A stretch of DNA of 64,000 nt from Lutraria lutraria. Its lineage: Eukaryota > Mollusca > Bivalvia > Venerida > Mactridae. The stretch's first letter is position 1. Every line of letters begins with the position of its first letter. A program made the position numbers and the translations under genes. The notes under the pieces are model-generated. The model was not told where the DNA came from and made no database searches. It saw only the letters and a list, made by a program, of their open reading frames with translations. The stretch covers positions 32,019,843 to 32,083,842 of the forward strand of contig OZ026838.1 in the NCBI GenBank assembly GCA_964023205.1, given 5' to 3'. Of the stretch, positions 61,651 to 64,000 are shown one piece after another.

Positions 61651-63154
61651 AGATGTACTATCATTTAGTTAATCTTTTGATGTGACCTCGTGTTGTTTGT
61701 CACGTTTTGTATTATATGATGAATAAACGAAACAGTGACACGTGTATATAGCCTATGATAATACTCTCTAGTCGCTATAGTTTGGGTTCAGTGGCCGATT
61801 TATATTCGTCTCACCAGATCCCACATGTGTCCTTATACATAATTCACTTGTTATTCTTCACTACTATGCAATAAGAATATAATGGTCATCTTGAACCCAA
61901 GCTACTGTTTCAACCATTCTGTGGTCACATGATACTGTGTTACGTCATATTGTGTCACGTGATTTTTAGAGATTCACTTAGTTAAAGCTTCGTATTTCTA
62001 ATCTCGTTGTATTAATGCTTGTTTTCATTTATCTAGTATTGTGTACAGTACGAAATGAGTGATATTGACACAAATAATATGTACATGCTTGTTATAATTT
62101 TTTACTGTATGCTATATCTGAGTACTTGCTCATTAAACGTATATACATAAACGAAATCGTTGTGTTTAATTACTGTGCACTTTTAATGCACTTTTGAATC
62201 ATTTACTTTAAAAGGGCTTTATGTTATTGATTGGTGTGCATTTAATCAAACAGCATCATCTTCAGTTTTCAGAAAGTCTACATTTACCTAATGTTGTCAT
62301 TAACACAGTTGTATCATAACCAATTTATGACATTTCAAAGAAAATTTGCATCGTCAGTTGATCTAAATATACTACTAACACAATTGAGACTATTCTAAGA
62401 CAATGCCGTGTATAAGAGTACGGTTTAATTATCTACGTGGTACTTTATTTGGTATATCCTGTCTATACCCCAACAAAATATGACACATATCGCAGATACT
62501 TTGTTTGTTTTCATCACGTACATGCAGGTAATTGTAAATTCCTAATAGCAGTTATCATAGAGCCTTGAAACGGTCCAAAACAATAAAAAAGAAGCAGAGA
62601 GTAAATCAAAATAATAAAAAAACATGAACACTTGCATTGTTCAGTATCACTACAAACAATCGATAGCATTGCTGTCGCAAATTACACGACACATTTGGTC
62701 AAATAAGCATCGGTCTGGAAGTGATTCCTTTCGGCTAATCTCATATTTCGAGAGCCGGGTTGAAGGCAAAATGTATTCAACGAAAATTGCCAGACGAATA
62801 CGAAGATCAGAAAAAATCGATATATCAGTCTGAATTATCTTCGACAGAAAATCTGGCGAATAGTGTTAACAAATACTCGTCCTAATGTATGGCGGTATGA
62901 CACTCGTCAAAATGTTACCATTTTGTATCTGTTTATTCGTACGAAATGGTTTTCAGATCATGAATTGTTTCATACTTGACCGATTTAAATGGATAACGTG
63001 ACATATACAGAGGACAGACAGCTCGTATTGTCTCTCGCAAAGGTCGTTGTCCTGAGGTTGATGAAAACACGTGTGAATTGAAACAAGTAAGTTCACATAA
63101 TACCGTACCCTGTTTTTATATGTACATGTATATCAACATTATACGTCGGTCAGT
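61651..63154. other. Non-coding stretch
   Basis: No supported gene or repeat. Confidence 0.4.
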
Positions 63155-63167
63155 AACATTTAAGAGA

Positions 63168-63417
63168 TTTTTTGTTTGTTTATATTGAGTTTTACGCCTC
63201 TTTTCAACAGTCAGTCATATGAGGCGGACAGTTCACCTAACCATCGTTCCTAGGAAGAACCAGTACTAGACTCCCATTCTCCGTAAGCAACTGCCTATAC
63301 TTTCTCACATAAAGAGACTTGATCGGTAGCTGGGCTTGAACTCATGACCCTCTATCAGTGAGAGTCTACAGTGATTTGAAGTCAACGACTTTAACCACTC
63401 GAACATGGAGGGAGGTC
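63168..63417 (-). mobile_element. SINE family A, copy 5, with target duplication
   Basis: Full-length inverse copy flanked by a perfect 13-bp direct repeat, AACATTTAAGAGA, at 63155-63167 and 63418-63430. The duplication shows insertion by LINE-type retrotransposition and fixes the ends. It is probably one of the younger copies. Confidence 0.92.
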
Positions 63418-63430
63418 AACATTTAAGAGA

Positions 63431-63863
63431 ACACTATTTAGATAATTAACTTAAACAAACTTCTCCAAGTATTCAAAATCAGAATGAATACTTACTCTCT
63501 TAAATGACATCATTTACTAAACGCAAGTGTTCTATAATATTTGTTGATACGCGTTCATAAAACACTCAAACTCACTGCTGATTCGAACTTCACTTTTTCT
63601 ACCATTCGGTGTACTTCATTTTAAACATACACGTAGTTTTTTTTATATTCCTCTCGTGTCAGGATTAATTAGATTAATACTTAACCTTTTCTAGTACATG
63701 TACTTGGATTAAAAATGCATCGTAATTTGGCTGCTTCCTGGGCTTTTGATTAAATTGACCGTCTACAGTACTGTACTTCGGTTGACCGGTTTCCTACGGT
63801 GTTTCGTTTGAACAATAGTTACTAGTACTGTCTTTTCACCCTTACCCGCGATGCACGTTGATA
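63431..63863. other. Non-coding stretch
   Basis: No supported feature. Confidence 0.4.
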
Positions 63864-63973
63864 CGATGGTGAAAACGCGGTGGCACGATGGTGAAATTGC
63901 TATGATACGATGATGAAAACGCGATAGAACGATGGTGAAATTGCTATGGTACGATGGTGATACCACGACGTAA
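63864..63973 (+). repeat. 22-bp tandem array, five units, truncated by the window edge
   Basis: The units start at 63864, 63886, 63908, 63930 and 63952, each beginning CGATGGTGA or CGATGATGA. Alternate units carry AAACGCG and AATTGCTATG, giving a 44-bp superperiod. The last bases of the window (GTTTTCACCATC) are the inverse of the unit start, so an inverted arm begins here. Confidence 0.85.
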
Positions 63974-64000
63974 CATACGTCTTATCGTGTTTTCACCATC

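Overview
This window looks like nuclear DNA from a mollusc, most likely a bivalve. It is strongly AT-rich, with intron-style splice signals, no bacterial gene packing, long microsatellites and minisatellites, and many tRNA-headed SINEs. Several dispersed repeats resemble ones I associate with bivalve and gastropod genomes, such as the SINE tail ending in GCGTAAAACTC plus an ACAAA run and the repeat ending in AGCTCACTATGAGCAC. The organism is an inference; no species marker is present.

Only three protein-coding loci are convincing, all on the + strand. (1) A small single-pass membrane protein has its main exon at 17437-18060 and a possible first coding exon of three codons (ATG TCC AAG, then GTAAGT) at 13610-13618. 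It has KCNE-like architecture. (2) A secreted EGF plus Ser/Thr/Asn-Gly-rich protein of 621 residues lies at 32880-34745, with a clear splice acceptor just upstream of the start codon. (3) A secreted or membrane-proximal EGF plus mucin-like protein of 968 residues lies at 55973-58879 and carries seven 48-bp coding repeats. Loci 2 and 3 share the order of an N-terminal hydrophobic segment, one cysteine-rich EGF variant and a long disordered tail, all in one exon, so they are probably diverged tandem paralogues about 21 kb apart.

Most of the remaining sequence is mobile or repetitive. Region 3875-7456 is a 3.58-kb element with about 130-bp terminal inverted repeats and an 8-bp target duplication; it holds exon-like fragments with a CW-type zinc-finger signature. 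Region 14489-15947 is a broken mariner. Region 25525-27313 is a 1.79-kb foldback (giant hairpin) element with an 11-bp target duplication and tandem-repeat termini. Region 53385-54357 is a 0.97-kb TA-target element whose empty site survives in a paralogous repeat near 23.5 kb. At least five short MITE or hairpin families, about five SINE families, two LINE 3'-end relics and several unclassified mollusc-type repeats are interspersed.

Tandem arrays include a 52-bp minisatellite (47261-48568) with a six-unit higher-order repeat, a perfect 200-bp tetranucleotide array (49251-49450), a 45-bp array (61054-61650), and a 22-bp array at the right edge. The rest is AT-rich intergenic or intronic sequence in which I see no supported gene.
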